Source of the DNA: Paenibacillus sp. 1001270B_150601_E10 | GTDB taxonomy: Bacteria > Bacillota > Bacilli > Paenibacillales > Paenibacillaceae | Direction of reading: 5' to 3' | DNA length: 64,000 nucleotides | NCBI RefSeq assembly: GCF_015558675.1 | Contig: NZ_JADMOL010000001.1 | Coordinates: 90,637 to 154,636, forward strand | Part shown: piece by piece, positions 16,141 to 25,236 of the stretch | Position numbering within the stretch: position 1 is the stretch's first letter | Layout of the letters: every line of letters starts with the position of its first letter | Made by a program: the position numbers and the translations under genes | The notes under the pieces: model-generated | Seen by the model: the letters and a program-made list of their open reading frames with translations, nothing else | Database searches by the model: none | What the model was told of the DNA's origin: nothing

Positions 16141-17223
16141 TTAAGAATTAGAACGGGCGATAATCTGATCTACAAGCAGCTCAACGGCACAACCATCCTG
16201 TAAGGTTGGAGTAAGATCATTCCAACGTGTGTCTCCTGCTTGGCGCAGAACAAAATGGTGCAGAGCAGCCGTATGGCTATCTTGAAATACGCCCAAGGTC
16301 GCCTTTTCATCTGGAAGCAATTCGATTTCTTTCGGTACCGGGAGAACCGGGATACCACCAGCTAATAAATGCAGCTGCGGAAGCTTATCTTTTTCCAAAT
16401 CTGCCGTCATGCTTCCTTTCGATCCCACAACCTCAATTCGGAATGCATCCGAGCCAAATGCGATACGCGATACTTCAACCTGACCGAGAACACCTTTCGC
16501 TGTCTCAAAAGTCATCGTAGCCCAGTCGTCAACCTTAATGCTGACATGGTCAGATGCGCCTGCTGCGGATGGACGCTCTGGCACGAAGGTATGTGTTTTT
16601 CCATCGATCGATGCAATATCTCCGAATAAGTGACGAACCAGATCAAGAGCGTGAACGCCAATGTCCGTGATGGCTCCTCCGCCGGACATGGAATCACTTA
16701 GCCTCCAGCTAACAGGTCGGGCTGCATTCAAATAGCCTGAGCGCAAATAGGTAACTTTGCACTGCAAGACCTCACCAATTAGCCCTTCCTTAAGCCATTC
16801 GCGAATATGCATAACGGCTGGATGATAACGGAACACGAAAGCAAGCTGCGCTGGATAGGTGCTAGGCACATCTTGAAGCAAAGCTTTCGTACGTTCACCA
16901 CTTTCAGTAACAGGCTTCTCACAATATATCGCTTTATTATGCTTGACCGCTGCTCTTACCTGTTCGGCATGAAGCGCATTAGGCGTACAGATGCTTACGG
17001 CTTGTGTATGGTCACGAAGCAAAGCTTCTTCGAGATCTGCTGTAACGAAAGAAAAGCCAATCTGCTTCGCTTGATCCGAAAGCTCATCGGTTCTTCTTGT
17101 CACTAATGTATCAAGTACTGGGGTTAGCGGCAATTTTTTTATAATAGGAAGCGTACGAAGCGCAACCATGTGCGTTTTCGCAATCGTTCCGAATCCGACA
17201 ATGGTAAATCCAAGTGTGTTCAT
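16141..17223 (-). CDS. Gfo/Idh/MocA-family NAD(P)-dependent oxidoreductase
   Basis: 360 residues. The N-terminal Rossmann domain shows FTIVGFGTIAKTHM, and the hallmark EKPVTES lies near residue 97, followed by the C-terminal alpha/beta substrate domain with GGAITDIGVHALDL. These enzymes oxidise or reduce sugars, inositols or related compounds. Neighbours do not reveal the substrate. ATG 17223 is preceded by GGAAGGAAC. The 292-base stretch between this gene and rnz (17224-17515) contains only a weak 61-codon open frame, which I do not accept as a gene. Confidence 0.87.
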   Translation of the reverse strand: MNTLGFTIVGFGTIAKTHMVALRTLPIIKKLPLTPVLDTLVTRRTDELSDQAKQIGFSFVTADLEEALLRDHTQAVSICTPNALHAEQVRAAVKHNKAIYCEKPVTESGERTKALLQDVPSTYPAQLAFVFRYHPAVMHIREWLKEGLIGEVLQCKVTYLRSGYLNAARPVSWRLSDSMSGGGAITDIGVHALDLVRHLFGDIASIDGKTHTFVPERPSAAGASDHVSIKVDDWATMTFETAKGVLGQVEVSRIAFGSDAFRIEVVGSKGSMTADLEKDKLPQLHLLAGGIPVLPVPKEIELLPDEKATLGVFQDSHTAALHHFVLRQAGDTRWNDLTPTLQDGCAVELLVDQIIARSNS

Positions 17224-17515
17224 GTTCCTTCCGCCTTTCCACTATGTATTCTAATCTGTAGCATCAGCTTCATTCATTGTAATGAACGAGAAGCGAACAG
17301 GCAAGCAAAGTGCATCAATTCGACAGCATTAGTGAAAGCTTAAGGTCGAACAAGGATGAATGAAGGGCATAAGCGCTCTCTAAAGCATTTTTTGTCATTC
17401 CCTGCGCTTTCCCGAGAAATAATTTTGAGTTGGGAAATGAGAAAACCTCTAGCGTGACCTCTTTAACTTGAAAAGGAGCACGTGTAGAGGTTATTGCCAA
17501 CCATCTAATAGGTTC

Positions 17516-18436
17516 TTAAGCAGGCTCAATGGCTTCGAATTCTTCAGCCAAGTATGACTCAGGGAATACTTCCTTCGCTTCCGTCAATAATTCATTCAAC
17601 TGTTCTTCATCCTTATAGCGAGAACTAAAGTGTGTCAGGGCAAGCTTCTTCGCCCCAGCTCGTTCTGCAGCCAATGCCGCCTGCTTAGCGGTAGAATGCC
17701 CAAATTCATGAGCGTGCTGGACACGATCCTCCATGAATGTGGCTTCATGGACGAGCAGATTGGCATTTCTCGCTAGGCGAACCGCATTCTCACAAGGTCT
17801 TGTATCTCCTAGTATCGTGACTGTTCTTCCGGGAATCGGTTCTCCAAGTACGGAGGCCGCAAATAGAAATTCTCCGTCTGGTAGCTGCACATCAAGCCCT
17901 TGCTTTAATTGGCCATATACGGGACCTGGCGGAATTCCTTTCTCCTTTAACAGCTCAAACTTGAGCTTCCCGGGACGATCCTTCTCCTGAACCCGGTATC
18001 CAAGGCATGGAACACGGTGATCAAGCGGAAGAGCCGTCACGGAGAAAGCATCATCTGACCAGATGACGCCCCCATCCACTTCCTTGATCAAAAGCGGATA
18101 AGGAACCTCCGAATGACTCACCTGAAATACAATTTTCATGTAATCCCCTAATCCTGGTGGTCCAAATACCGTTAATGGCCTTGTGCCGCCTTGATGGCCT
18201 CGGCTGGATAACAGACCGGGAAGTCCAAATAAATGATCACCGTGCAGATGGGTAATAAAAATAAACTCGCATTTGCTCAGCTTTAACGGCGAGCGAAGTA
18301 CTTGATGCTGGGTTCCTTCACCGCAATCAAACATCCAGAATGTCCCCCGCTCTTCATATAAGCGCAGGGCCATGCTGGTTACATTGCGCTTGGTCGTTGG
18401 CATCCCAGCTCCTGTACCGAGGAAGTACACATCCAT
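17516..18436 (-). CDS. rnz: Ribonuclease Z (tRNA 3' endonuclease)
   Basis: 306 residues. The metallo-beta-lactamase motifs THLHGDHLFG, GDTRPC, VHEATF and LTHFSSRY and the exosite region are typical of RNase Z, which removes 3' trailers from tRNA precursors lacking encoded CCA. The open frame extends to 18451, but I choose ATG 18436 because GAAGGTG precedes it by six bases and the protein then begins MDVYFLGTGAG like its relatives. Confidence 0.93.
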   Translation of the reverse strand: MDVYFLGTGAGMPTTKRNVTSMALRLYEERGTFWMFDCGEGTQHQVLRSPLKLSKCEFIFITHLHGDHLFGLPGLLSSRGHQGGTRPLTVFGPPGLGDYMKIVFQVSHSEVPYPLLIKEVDGGVIWSDDAFSVTALPLDHRVPCLGYRVQEKDRPGKLKFELLKEKGIPPGPVYGQLKQGLDVQLPDGEFLFAASVLGEPIPGRTVTILGDTRPCENAVRLARNANLLVHEATFMEDRVQHAHEFGHSTAKQAALAAERAGAKKLALTHFSSRYKDEEQLNELLTEAKEVFPESYLAEEFEAIEPA

Positions 18437-18477
18437 CCTATACACCTTCATTTCTTATCTTACGAGAATGATGCCGC

Positions 18478-18514
18478 AAAGGCCTCTGCACCATCAACCG
18501 ATACAGAGGCCTTT
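18478..18514. terminator. Hairpin between metH and rnz
   Basis: AAAGGCCTCTG (18478-18488) pairs with CAGAGGCCTTT (18504-18514). The U-rich side is on the plus strand (TTTTGTTTATTC), whereas both neighbouring genes are on the minus strand, where only TTT follows. It may act as a weak terminator of metH. Confidence 0.55.
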
Positions 18515-18604
18515 TGTTTATTCTTATCTTATCATGACCGAAAACAACTTTCATTAAGCAGAATCATGATTTATTTCGTTGAAAGAAGCTTAACTGAATA
18601 TGAA

Positions 18605-21600
18605 TTATGCCTTATCTACATTAAAATATTGGGCCTGCGGATGAGCAAACACCATAGCGCTGACTGAAGCCTCCGGCTCCATCATGTATCCTTCCGTGAG
18701 TTCGACCCCAATATCCTCTGGCTGCATGAGCTTAAACAATGGCTCTTGATCCTCAAGATTCGGACAAGCGGGGTAACCAAACGATACGCGAATCCCTTGG
18801 TAACGAGCACCAAAGCGCTCCTTCATCGTCATGTCCTCACGATCCGGGTAGCCCCATACTTCGCGCATCATATGGTGAACGCGTTCAGCAAGTCCTTCCG
18901 CAAGCTCAAGTGCTAATGATTGCAAAGCATGCGAACGCAGATATTGACCATCATGCTTCCACTCTTCAGCTTGGTCCCGAATGCCGCGCCCTGCTGTTAC
19001 AACAAGGAAGCCAACATAGTCCATAATCCCGCTTTCCTTTGAACGAAGGAAATCAGACAGACAAAGGAACGGATCAACCTGCTGCCTTGGGAACGTAAAG
19101 GTATGGAGAAGCTCGTTGTGATTATCCGGGTTATAGATATGGATCGAATCCCCTTCCGATTGGGCTGGGAAGAAACGATACATGGCATTGGCCTGTAATA
19201 GTCCATTCGCAGAACCCTCGCGGAGCAGCGTCTCAACAGTTTCTTTCAGCTCCAGCACTTTTGGATCCTTAGCGGCTACCAATTGTTCCACATTGCCTTT
19301 TAGACCAAGATGATGTCCTAACAGCATCTGCATGTTCAAGTATGGCACGATCTGCTGTGTTGGAATATCACGCAGCACATGGCGGCTGCAATCTGGCGGA
19401 ATATAGACCTGTGCATCCTTAATATTGGAACGCACCGCACGAGTTAAAGTCGGAAGCGTCTTTTCTTCCTCCATCTCTCTTGCAAGTCTCTCCTTATGAG
19501 CGCGCAGCTCTTCAATCAAGATACGTCGCTCTCCGTCGTTCATGATCTTATTTGCGATATCGAGACCATCCATCGCATCCTTCGCATATAGAACGAGCCC
19601 ATCATATTCTGGGCTAATGCGATTCTTCGTGAATTTCCGTGTCAATGCTGCACCGCCGACTAAGATCGGAACATCGATGCCCGCAGTACGAAGATCCTGT
19701 GCCGTAATGACCATCTGCTGAGCGGACTTAACCAGCAATCCGGACAAGCCAATGGCATCTGGCTTCTCGCGATGGTAGGCCTCGATCAGCTGCTCAGGCG
19801 GAACCTTGATTCCCAAGTTGACAATGTTGTATCCATTGTTGGCTAGAATAATCTCAACAAGGTTTTTGCCGATATCGTGAACGTCCCCTTTAACGGTTGC
19901 AAGCAGAATCTTGCCCTTCACTGCGGATTCCGCCTTTTCCATGTGCGGCTCCAGGAAAGCAACGGAAGCCTTCATCACTTCTGCGCTTTGAAGCACCTCC
20001 GCTACGATCAACTCGTTTGCGTTAAAGAGGCGGCCAACCTCCTCCATCCCTTTCATCAACGGACCGTTGATAATATCGAGCGGTGAATATTTCGTTAAAG
20101 CTTCCGTTAGATCGGCATGAAGTCCTTCTTTTGTGCCTTCTACTACATATGAAGCGAGGCGCTCTTCAAGCGTTAGATTGATAGCCTTCTCCTTCTTCTC
20201 TACCTTGCGGTTTCGGAAAAGTGCTACGAAGGCTGCCAGTGTTTCATCGTTAGTGTTATATAAAAGCTCCTCAGACAGCTTTCGCTCGTTTTCCGGTATA
20301 GATGCATAACGCTCCAGCTTCTCCGTATTAACGATCGCGTAATCCAATCCTGCCTTCGTACATTCGTACAAGAACACGGAGTTTAGAACCTCGCGGCCTG
20401 CTTCTGGCAAGCCGAAGGAAATATTACTAATCCCAAGGATCGTCTTAACTCCAGGCAGTGCCTCTTTGATCAAACGAATCCCTTCGACAGTCTCCTTTGC
20501 AGAGCCAATGTACTGTTCATCCCCTGTTCCAACAGGGAACACCAGCGGGTCAAAAATAATGTCCTCTGGAGAGATGCCAAAGTCATTTACGAGTATATCA
20601 TGCGAGCGTTTCGCTACAGCGAGCTTGTCTTCCTTCGTAATCGCTTGGCCGCGCTCATCAATCGTACCTACAACGAGCGCTCCCCCATATTGATGTACGA
20701 GCGGCACAACCTGCTCGAACTTCTCTAATCCGTCCTCTAAGTTAACGGAGTTAATTATTGCTTTTCCCTGTGTATATTTCAAGGATAGCTCGATTACGTT
20801 TCGATCCGTGGAATCGATCACGAGCGGTACTTTGACTTTTTTAACAACCTCTTGCAAAAAGACCGTCATATCTTCTGATTCGTCACGGTCAGGGTCCTGC
20901 AAGCAGACATCGATGACATGAGCACCGTTCTTCACCTGTGCGCGCGCAATCTCTGATGCTTCCTCAATCTTGCCTTCTGCGATAAGACGTTTGAACTTGC
21001 GGGAACCAAGCACGTTTGTACGCTCGCCTACCATGTAAGGGCGGCCCTCATCTTCGATATAGACCGTTTCAATTCCTGATACCGCAGCTGGATGCTCTCC
21101 AGACTGACGACGAGGTGCATAGGTTGCCATAACTTTGGCCATCTCTGCAATATGTGCTGGCGTCGTTCCACAGCAGCCTCCTGCAATATTCAGCCAGCCC
21201 TGCTCTGCGAACGTGCCAAGCTTTCGCGCCAGCGATTCCGGCGATTCATGGTACTGTCCATTTTCATCTGGAAGTCCTGCATTCGGATAACAGCTGATGG
21301 CACTCTTCGCAATGGAAGCAAGTGTGCGAAGATGGTCACGCATGAATTCGGGACCTGTCGCACAGTTAAGACCGATCGAAATCGGCTTTAAATGTTCTAA
21401 AGAGATATAGAATGATTCAATATTTTGTCCCGCAAGCGTTGTACCCATCGGTTCAATCGTACCCGATATCATGATGGGAAGCTCCTTGCCGGAATCCTTC
21501 ATTGCACGCATAATCCCGATTGAGCCTGCTTTTACGTTAAGTGTATCTTGAGAGGTCTCAAGCAAGAGACAGTCCACACCTGTATCTATTAGTGCGATAG

Positions 21601-22042
21601 CCTGTTCATAATAGCTGTCAACAAGCTCGTCAAAAGTAACACCGCCGGTTACGGATAAAGTCTTTGTCGTTGGCCCCATTGCCCCCGCCACATAGCGTGG
21701 GTGTTCCGGTGTTGAATATTTATTCGCTGCTTCTACAGCCAATCGGCCTGCAGCCAGATTCAGCTCCCTCGACCGATCCTGCAAATCATATTCGGCTAGT
21801 ACGACGCTTGTTGCACCAAACGTATTCGTCTCAATAATATCCGCGCCAGCGGCAAGATATTGTTCGTGTATGCTAGAGATGAGATCAGGACGTGTAGCGA
21901 CCAAGATCTCGTTACATCCGTCAAGACTTTCCCCCCCAAAGTCATCTTCCGTTAGATTGGCTTGCTGAATCATGGTGCCCATGGCACCATCCAATATAAG
22001 AATGCGCTCTTGAAGACTCGCTTCTAACGTACGTTTACTCAT
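18605..22042 (-). CDS. metH: Cobalamin-dependent methionine synthase
   Basis: 1145 residues, full length for a Gram-positive MetH. Domains in order: homocysteine-binding barrel with zinc-ligand cysteines (GLNCATG and GGCCGTT), pterin-binding barrel beginning near TNVLGSRKFKR, cobalamin cap and B12-binding domain with DVHDIGKN where His is the lower cobalt ligand, and the C-terminal S-adenosylmethionine activation domain with GYPACPNLEDQ. It transfers methyl from methyl-tetrahydrofolate to homocysteine. The 171-base region to mtnD is too short for a cobalamin riboswitch and none was seen. Confidence 0.96.
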   Translation of the reverse strand: MSKRTLEASLQERILILDGAMGTMIQQANLTEDDFGGESLDGCNEILVATRPDLISSIHEQYLAAGADIIETNTFGATSVVLAEYDLQDRSRELNLAAGRLAVEAANKYSTPEHPRYVAGAMGPTTKTLSVTGGVTFDELVDSYYEQAIALIDTGVDCLLLETSQDTLNVKAGSIGIMRAMKDSGKELPIMISGTIEPMGTTLAGQNIESFYISLEHLKPISIGLNCATGPEFMRDHLRTLASIAKSAISCYPNAGLPDENGQYHESPESLARKLGTFAEQGWLNIAGGCCGTTPAHIAEMAKVMATYAPRRQSGEHPAAVSGIETVYIEDEGRPYMVGERTNVLGSRKFKRLIAEGKIEEASEIARAQVKNGAHVIDVCLQDPDRDESEDMTVFLQEVVKKVKVPLVIDSTDRNVIELSLKYTQGKAIINSVNLEDGLEKFEQVVPLVHQYGGALVVGTIDERGQAITKEDKLAVAKRSHDILVNDFGISPEDIIFDPLVFPVGTGDEQYIGSAKETVEGIRLIKEALPGVKTILGISNISFGLPEAGREVLNSVFLYECTKAGLDYAIVNTEKLERYASIPENERKLSEELLYNTNDETLAAFVALFRNRKVEKKEKAINLTLEERLASYVVEGTKEGLHADLTEALTKYSPLDIINGPLMKGMEEVGRLFNANELIVAEVLQSAEVMKASVAFLEPHMEKAESAVKGKILLATVKGDVHDIGKNLVEIILANNGYNIVNLGIKVPPEQLIEAYHREKPDAIGLSGLLVKSAQQMVITAQDLRTAGIDVPILVGGAALTRKFTKNRISPEYDGLVLYAKDAMDGLDIANKIMNDGERRILIEELRAHKERLAREMEEEKTLPTLTRAVRSNIKDAQVYIPPDCSRHVLRDIPTQQIVPYLNMQMLLGHHLGLKGNVEQLVAAKDPKVLELKETVETLLREGSANGLLQANAMYRFFPAQSEGDSIHIYNPDNHNELLHTFTFPRQQVDPFLCLSDFLRSKESGIMDYVGFLVVTAGRGIRDQAEEWKHDGQYLRSHALQSLALELAEGLAERVHHMMREVWGYPDREDMTMKERFGARYQGIRVSFGYPACPNLEDQEPLFKLMQPEDIGVELTEGYMMEPEASVSAMVFAHPQAQYFNVDKA

Positions 22043-22145
22043 CCTGTTGCCACCCTCTATCTATACTCATGTCAAAACATTAGAAATAAGTGTATCAGAA
22101 CTCACCCCATTAGGAAAGAAAGGAATTCATTCCCGAAATGTTTTC

Positions 22146-22174
22146 TTGCCCAATCATTTCCTATGTATTATAAT
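22146..22174 (+). promoter_or_regulatory. Sigma-A-type promoter of mtnD
   Basis: TTGCCC (22146-22151) and TATAAT (22169-22174) are separated by 17 bases. The start codon of mtnD lies 40 bases downstream, with GAGG seven bases before it. Confidence 0.7.
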
Positions 22175-22213
22175 ACCAGTTAATTAATCTTATTGGAGAA
22201 GTGAGGAATTAAC

Positions 22214-22756
22214 ATGGCACAAATACGTATTCGCAACACCGATCAGGTTATTACTGGAGAAGAGAATGTGCGTTCATTCCTGAATGAGCAAGGCGTATTA
22301 TACGAGCATTGGGATGCTGCAAAGCTTCCAGAAGCGCTGCGAGACAAGTTCAACCTGTCAGATGCAGAGAAGCAGCACATTCTTGATGCATTTGATGCAG
22401 ACATTCGTGATCTTGCTTCTCGCCGCGGCTATTTGACATGGGACATTATTTCCTTGTCCGATGCTACTCCGAATATCGAAGAGCTGCTCAAAAAGTTCGA
22501 GCAGGTGCATACGCACACCGAGGATGAGGTTCGTGCCATTACAGCGGGTGAAGGAATCTTTATCATTAAAGGATCGGATGATGTAGGATACATGGATGTG
22601 CTTGTGCAAGAAGGAGACGTCATTTCCGTTCCTGAAAACATTCCTCATTTCTTTACGCTGACAGAGTCCAAAAAGATTGTTGCCGTGCGTCTCTTTATCG
22701 AAACAGAGGGCTGGGTAGCACATCCTTATGAGGATCCTTCATTTATCAAGGCATAA
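22214..22756 (+). CDS. mtnD: Acireductone dioxygenase (ARD), methionine salvage
   Basis: 180 residues, the standard ARD length. The cupin metal motif HTHTEDEVRAI with its partner GDVISVPENIPHFF gives the His-His-Glu-His ligands. The enzyme converts acireductone to the 2-keto precursor of methionine (Fe form) or to an off-pathway acid (Ni form). No other salvage genes are in the window. It is divergent from metH, so two routes to methionine sit side by side. Own promoter at 22146-22174. Confidence 0.93.
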   Translation: MAQIRIRNTDQVITGEENVRSFLNEQGVLYEHWDAAKLPEALRDKFNLSDAEKQHILDAFDADIRDLASRRGYLTWDIISLSDATPNIEELLKKFEQVHTHTEDEVRAITAGEGIFIIKGSDDVGYMDVLVQEGDVISVPENIPHFFTLTESKKIVAVRLFIETEGWVAHPYEDPSFIKA

Positions 22757-22897
22757 GCCTTCTTTAGACAATGATGAGAACACCATATCGTGGACGTTTG
22801 AAAGCGGAGCGAATGTGATTGATGTTGGGGATCTATCATCCGATTGAGCACTGGCATTATAAATTTAGAAAATTATGCATTCAATTTAGGAACAATA

Positions 22898-22925
22898 CCC
22901 CGTTAGGCCTTATTGCCTAGCGGGG
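22898..22925. terminator. Bidirectional terminator between mtnD and the phn operon
   Basis: CCCCGTTAGGC (22898-22908) pairs with GCCTAGCGGGG (22915-22925) with one G-U pair, flanked by T-rich sequence on both sides (TTATTAT on plus, TATTGTT on minus). It serves the convergent genes mtnD and the last phn-operon gene. Confidence 0.75.
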
Positions 22926-22944
22926 TTATTATCGTTCCATTATT

Positions 22945-23208
22945 TTATATGGCGGAGCTCTTAATAAACTGCGATTTCCTCTTCATCAAGAAACGTGATT
23001 TCCTCGTGTATGCGGTCTCCTCTGTTTGTCTTACATCAACCTGCACAAAGTCCTCTCTCGGGTCATTTAACCATGCTACAACCTTCTGACCTTCTGTGAC
23101 ACTAAAGTCTGCGATTGTGATCTTTTCAACAGAATAGGATTGAACAAGATCAAGCACCGCTTCTCTAGCAATCTTCCCCGCATCGCCTAAGCAGCATACC
23201 TTCATCAT
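22945..23208 (-). pseudogene. Truncated saccharopine-dehydrogenase-like NAD(P)-binding protein
   Basis: 87 codons. The first 57 residues (MMKVCCLGDAGKIAREA onward) are a Rossmann start like that of saccharopine dehydrogenase-family proteins, normally near 380-400 residues. The tail RKSRFLMKRKSQF is unlike the family. In another frame the same DNA reads RIHEEITFLDEEEIAVY and then stops at 22961, which looks like an authentic C-terminus. The simplest reading is an internal deletion that joined the two ends out of frame. It follows phnW on the same strand with its own AGGAGG. Confidence 0.68.
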
Positions 23209-23253
23209 CCATCCTCCTGTCCCATCTCTATCAACATGAGCCCCTAATTGATA

Positions 23254-24411
23254 TTAACTTTCCATTACGCGACTAACGGCTTGGATAAATCGTTTCATAT
23301 CCTCAGGAAATACATGTCCAATCGTGCCGACACGGAATGTATCCGCTTCTGTTAGTTTCCCAGGATAAATAACAAAGCCTTCTTTCTTCATCCCCTCATA
23401 GAACGTGCTGAATACAAATTCACGTCCCTCTACCTTTGGATAATGGAAGCTTGTAATGATAGGGCCCTGCTGTTCAGGAGGAAGCACAGGCATGAAGCCC
23501 AATTCCTTCATTCCTTCCACCAGCACTTGATGATTGCTTGTGTACCGTTCATAACGTGCTTCAATTCCGCCTTCTTGCTGCAGCTCCTTAAGCGCTACCG
23601 ACAAGGCATGCACCGTATGTGTTGGCGAGGTATAACGCCATTTTCCGCCTGACGTCTCCATGGTATGCCACTGGTCGTAAAGGTCTAGGGATAACGAACG
23701 AGCATAGCCCGCAATTCGCTCCATACTGCTCCGCTTTGCTACAACATAACCAAAGCCGGGTACGCCTTGCAGACACTTATTCGAGCTGCTGACGATATAG
23801 TCAATATCAAGTGCCTCTACCTCAATAGGAATGCCACCAAATGTGCTCATCGCATCCACAATCAGCGTGCAATCGTGCAGCTTAGCTACTTCACACAGCT
23901 CTTTCAGCGGATTCAACATACCAGACGTGGTCTCCCCATGCACGAAGGCAACGTGGGTAATCTCTTCATGTTCCTCCAAGCAGCGCTTCAGCTTCGCTGG
24001 AGACAACGGGTCAACATGTGATTCCGTCATGACCACATGCTCAATGCCTAATGTAGATGCAATCTGAGCCATGCGATCTCCATAAGCACCATTTGCACCG
24101 ATTAACAGTTTGCCATTCTGAGGTATTGCACTGCCGATAACCGATTCTACGGCAAAAGTGCCACTGCCCTGCATGAGCACTGCTGTATACGTTTCGGGAC
24201 GAGCTTGAGCAAGTTGAACGATCTGATCGCGTATCGCTTCGGTTATGGATTTATACTCCTCATCCCAAGTACACCAATCCAGCATCATCGCTTCTCTAAC
24301 GGGTTTCGAAGTCGTTAAAGGTCCAGGAGTTAGGAGCAAGTAGTGGGATTCTTTATTTCCATTTAAATCAAACTCTTGATTAGGATTCGCAGTATCGGCA
24401 ATATTCATCAT
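23254..24411 (-). CDS. phnW: 2-aminoethylphosphonate--pyruvate transaminase
   Basis: 385 residues. The class V aminotransferase fold shows LLLTPGPLTTS near the start, VDAMSTFGG and the PLP lysine in SSSNKCLQGVPG. PhnW transfers the amino group of 2-aminoethylphosphonate to pyruvate, giving phosphonoacetaldehyde and alanine. Its ATG overlaps the phnX stop by four bases (ATGA) with AGGAGG six bases before. It acts just before PhnX in the pathway. Confidence 0.93.
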   Translation of the reverse strand: MMNIADTANPNQEFDLNGNKESHYLLLTPGPLTTSKPVREAMMLDWCTWDEEYKSITEAIRDQIVQLAQARPETYTAVLMQGSGTFAVESVIGSAIPQNGKLLIGANGAYGDRMAQIASTLGIEHVVMTESHVDPLSPAKLKRCLEEHEEITHVAFVHGETTSGMLNPLKELCEVAKLHDCTLIVDAMSTFGGIPIEVEALDIDYIVSSSNKCLQGVPGFGYVVAKRSSMERIAGYARSLSLDLYDQWHTMETSGGKWRYTSPTHTVHALSVALKELQQEGGIEARYERYTSNHQVLVEGMKELGFMPVLPPEQQGPIITSFHYPKVEGREFVFSTFYEGMKKEGFVIYPGKLTEADTFRVGTIGHVFPEDMKRFIQAVSRVMES

Positions 24412-25205
24412 GGACGGCCTCCTGTCGCTAGCAGCATTTCAATCTGGCGAATTGCCTGTGGAACATCATTAATGGAGTTAATGACAAGATGGGCGCCACT
24501 TTCTTTAAGACGGGTTTCAACCTCTGCTTTGAGCGCCTCCAGCTCTTCTGGATCGAACGCTTCGACTTCCTGCCGGCTGAGCCCAAGCTCACTGCTTCCT
24601 TCAAGAATGCCAACCGTCCAAACTCCAGCATTCCGACCCTCATGCATATCACTTACGGTATCTCCTACTTTCATGACTCGATCAGGCGGATAGACAGACA
24701 GCTGCTTCATATTCTCGTAAATCATCCATGGATATGGACGACCTGCAGGTACCTCGTTAGGCGTTACCAGACAATCAGGCGAATAGCCGAGTTTTGCTGC
24801 TTCAGGCACGATAATATTCATCATTTCTCGGGTATAGCCTGTCGTACTGCCAATCTTTAACCCCTGCTTCTTCAAAGAAGCCACCATTTCCGACACGCCT
24901 TCAAGCGGTGCGCCAAATTGATGAAGGATGTCAAATAAAGCAGGCTCAAAACGCGCATACAGTTCGTCAATGTCCTGCTCAGTTGGAAATTGCCCGTATT
25001 TCTCCTCCCATATCTGACGAACACGCTCCTGCTGACAGATCGCTGCGATATGATCTCTTTTCTGCATGCCCATCGGCTCTCTTGCTTCCCGATCCGTAAT
25101 CTCGATGCCTCGCTCTTGAAATACCTGCTTAAACACCTGCAGCGGTGCAAAACAGCCATAATCGACAGTTGTCCCCGCCCAGTCAAAAATAATAGCCTCA
25201 ATCAT
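24408..25205 (-). CDS. phnX: Phosphonoacetaldehyde hydrolase (phosphonatase)
   Basis: About 265 residues. HAD motif I is DWAGTTVDYG, the Schiff-base lysine lies in GMQKRDH, and the late motif is KVGDTVSDMHEG. The enzyme cleaves the C-P bond of phosphonoacetaldehyde to acetaldehyde and phosphate. The frame opens at 25211; I use the third codon, ATG 25205, because AGGAGG is seven bases upstream of it. It is followed by phnW with a four-base overlap. Confidence 0.94.
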   Translation of the reverse strand: MIEAIIFDWAGTTVDYGCFAPLQVFKQVFQERGIEITDREAREPMGMQKRDHIAAICQQERVRQIWEEKYGQFPTEQDIDELYARFEPALFDILHQFGAPLEGVSEMVASLKKQGLKIGSTTGYTREMMNIIVPEAAKLGYSPDCLVTPNEVPAGRPYPWMIYENMKQLSVYPPDRVMKVGDTVSDMHEGRNAGVWTVGILEGSSELGLSRQEVEAFDPEELEALKAEVETRLKESGAHLVINSINDVPQAIRQIEMLLATGGRP

Positions 25206-25236
25206 GTTCATTCCTCCTCTAGGTCACTATTTATCC

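Noticed and set aside
17315-17500. 61-codon minus-strand ORF just after rnz
   Set aside because: TTG start with no convincing ribosome site, no recognisable family, and it lies in a plain intergenic stretch.
22043-22213. Possible cobalamin or SAM riboswitch upstream of metH
   Set aside because: The divergent region is only 171 bases, is used by the mtnD promoter, and shows no conserved aptamer core.
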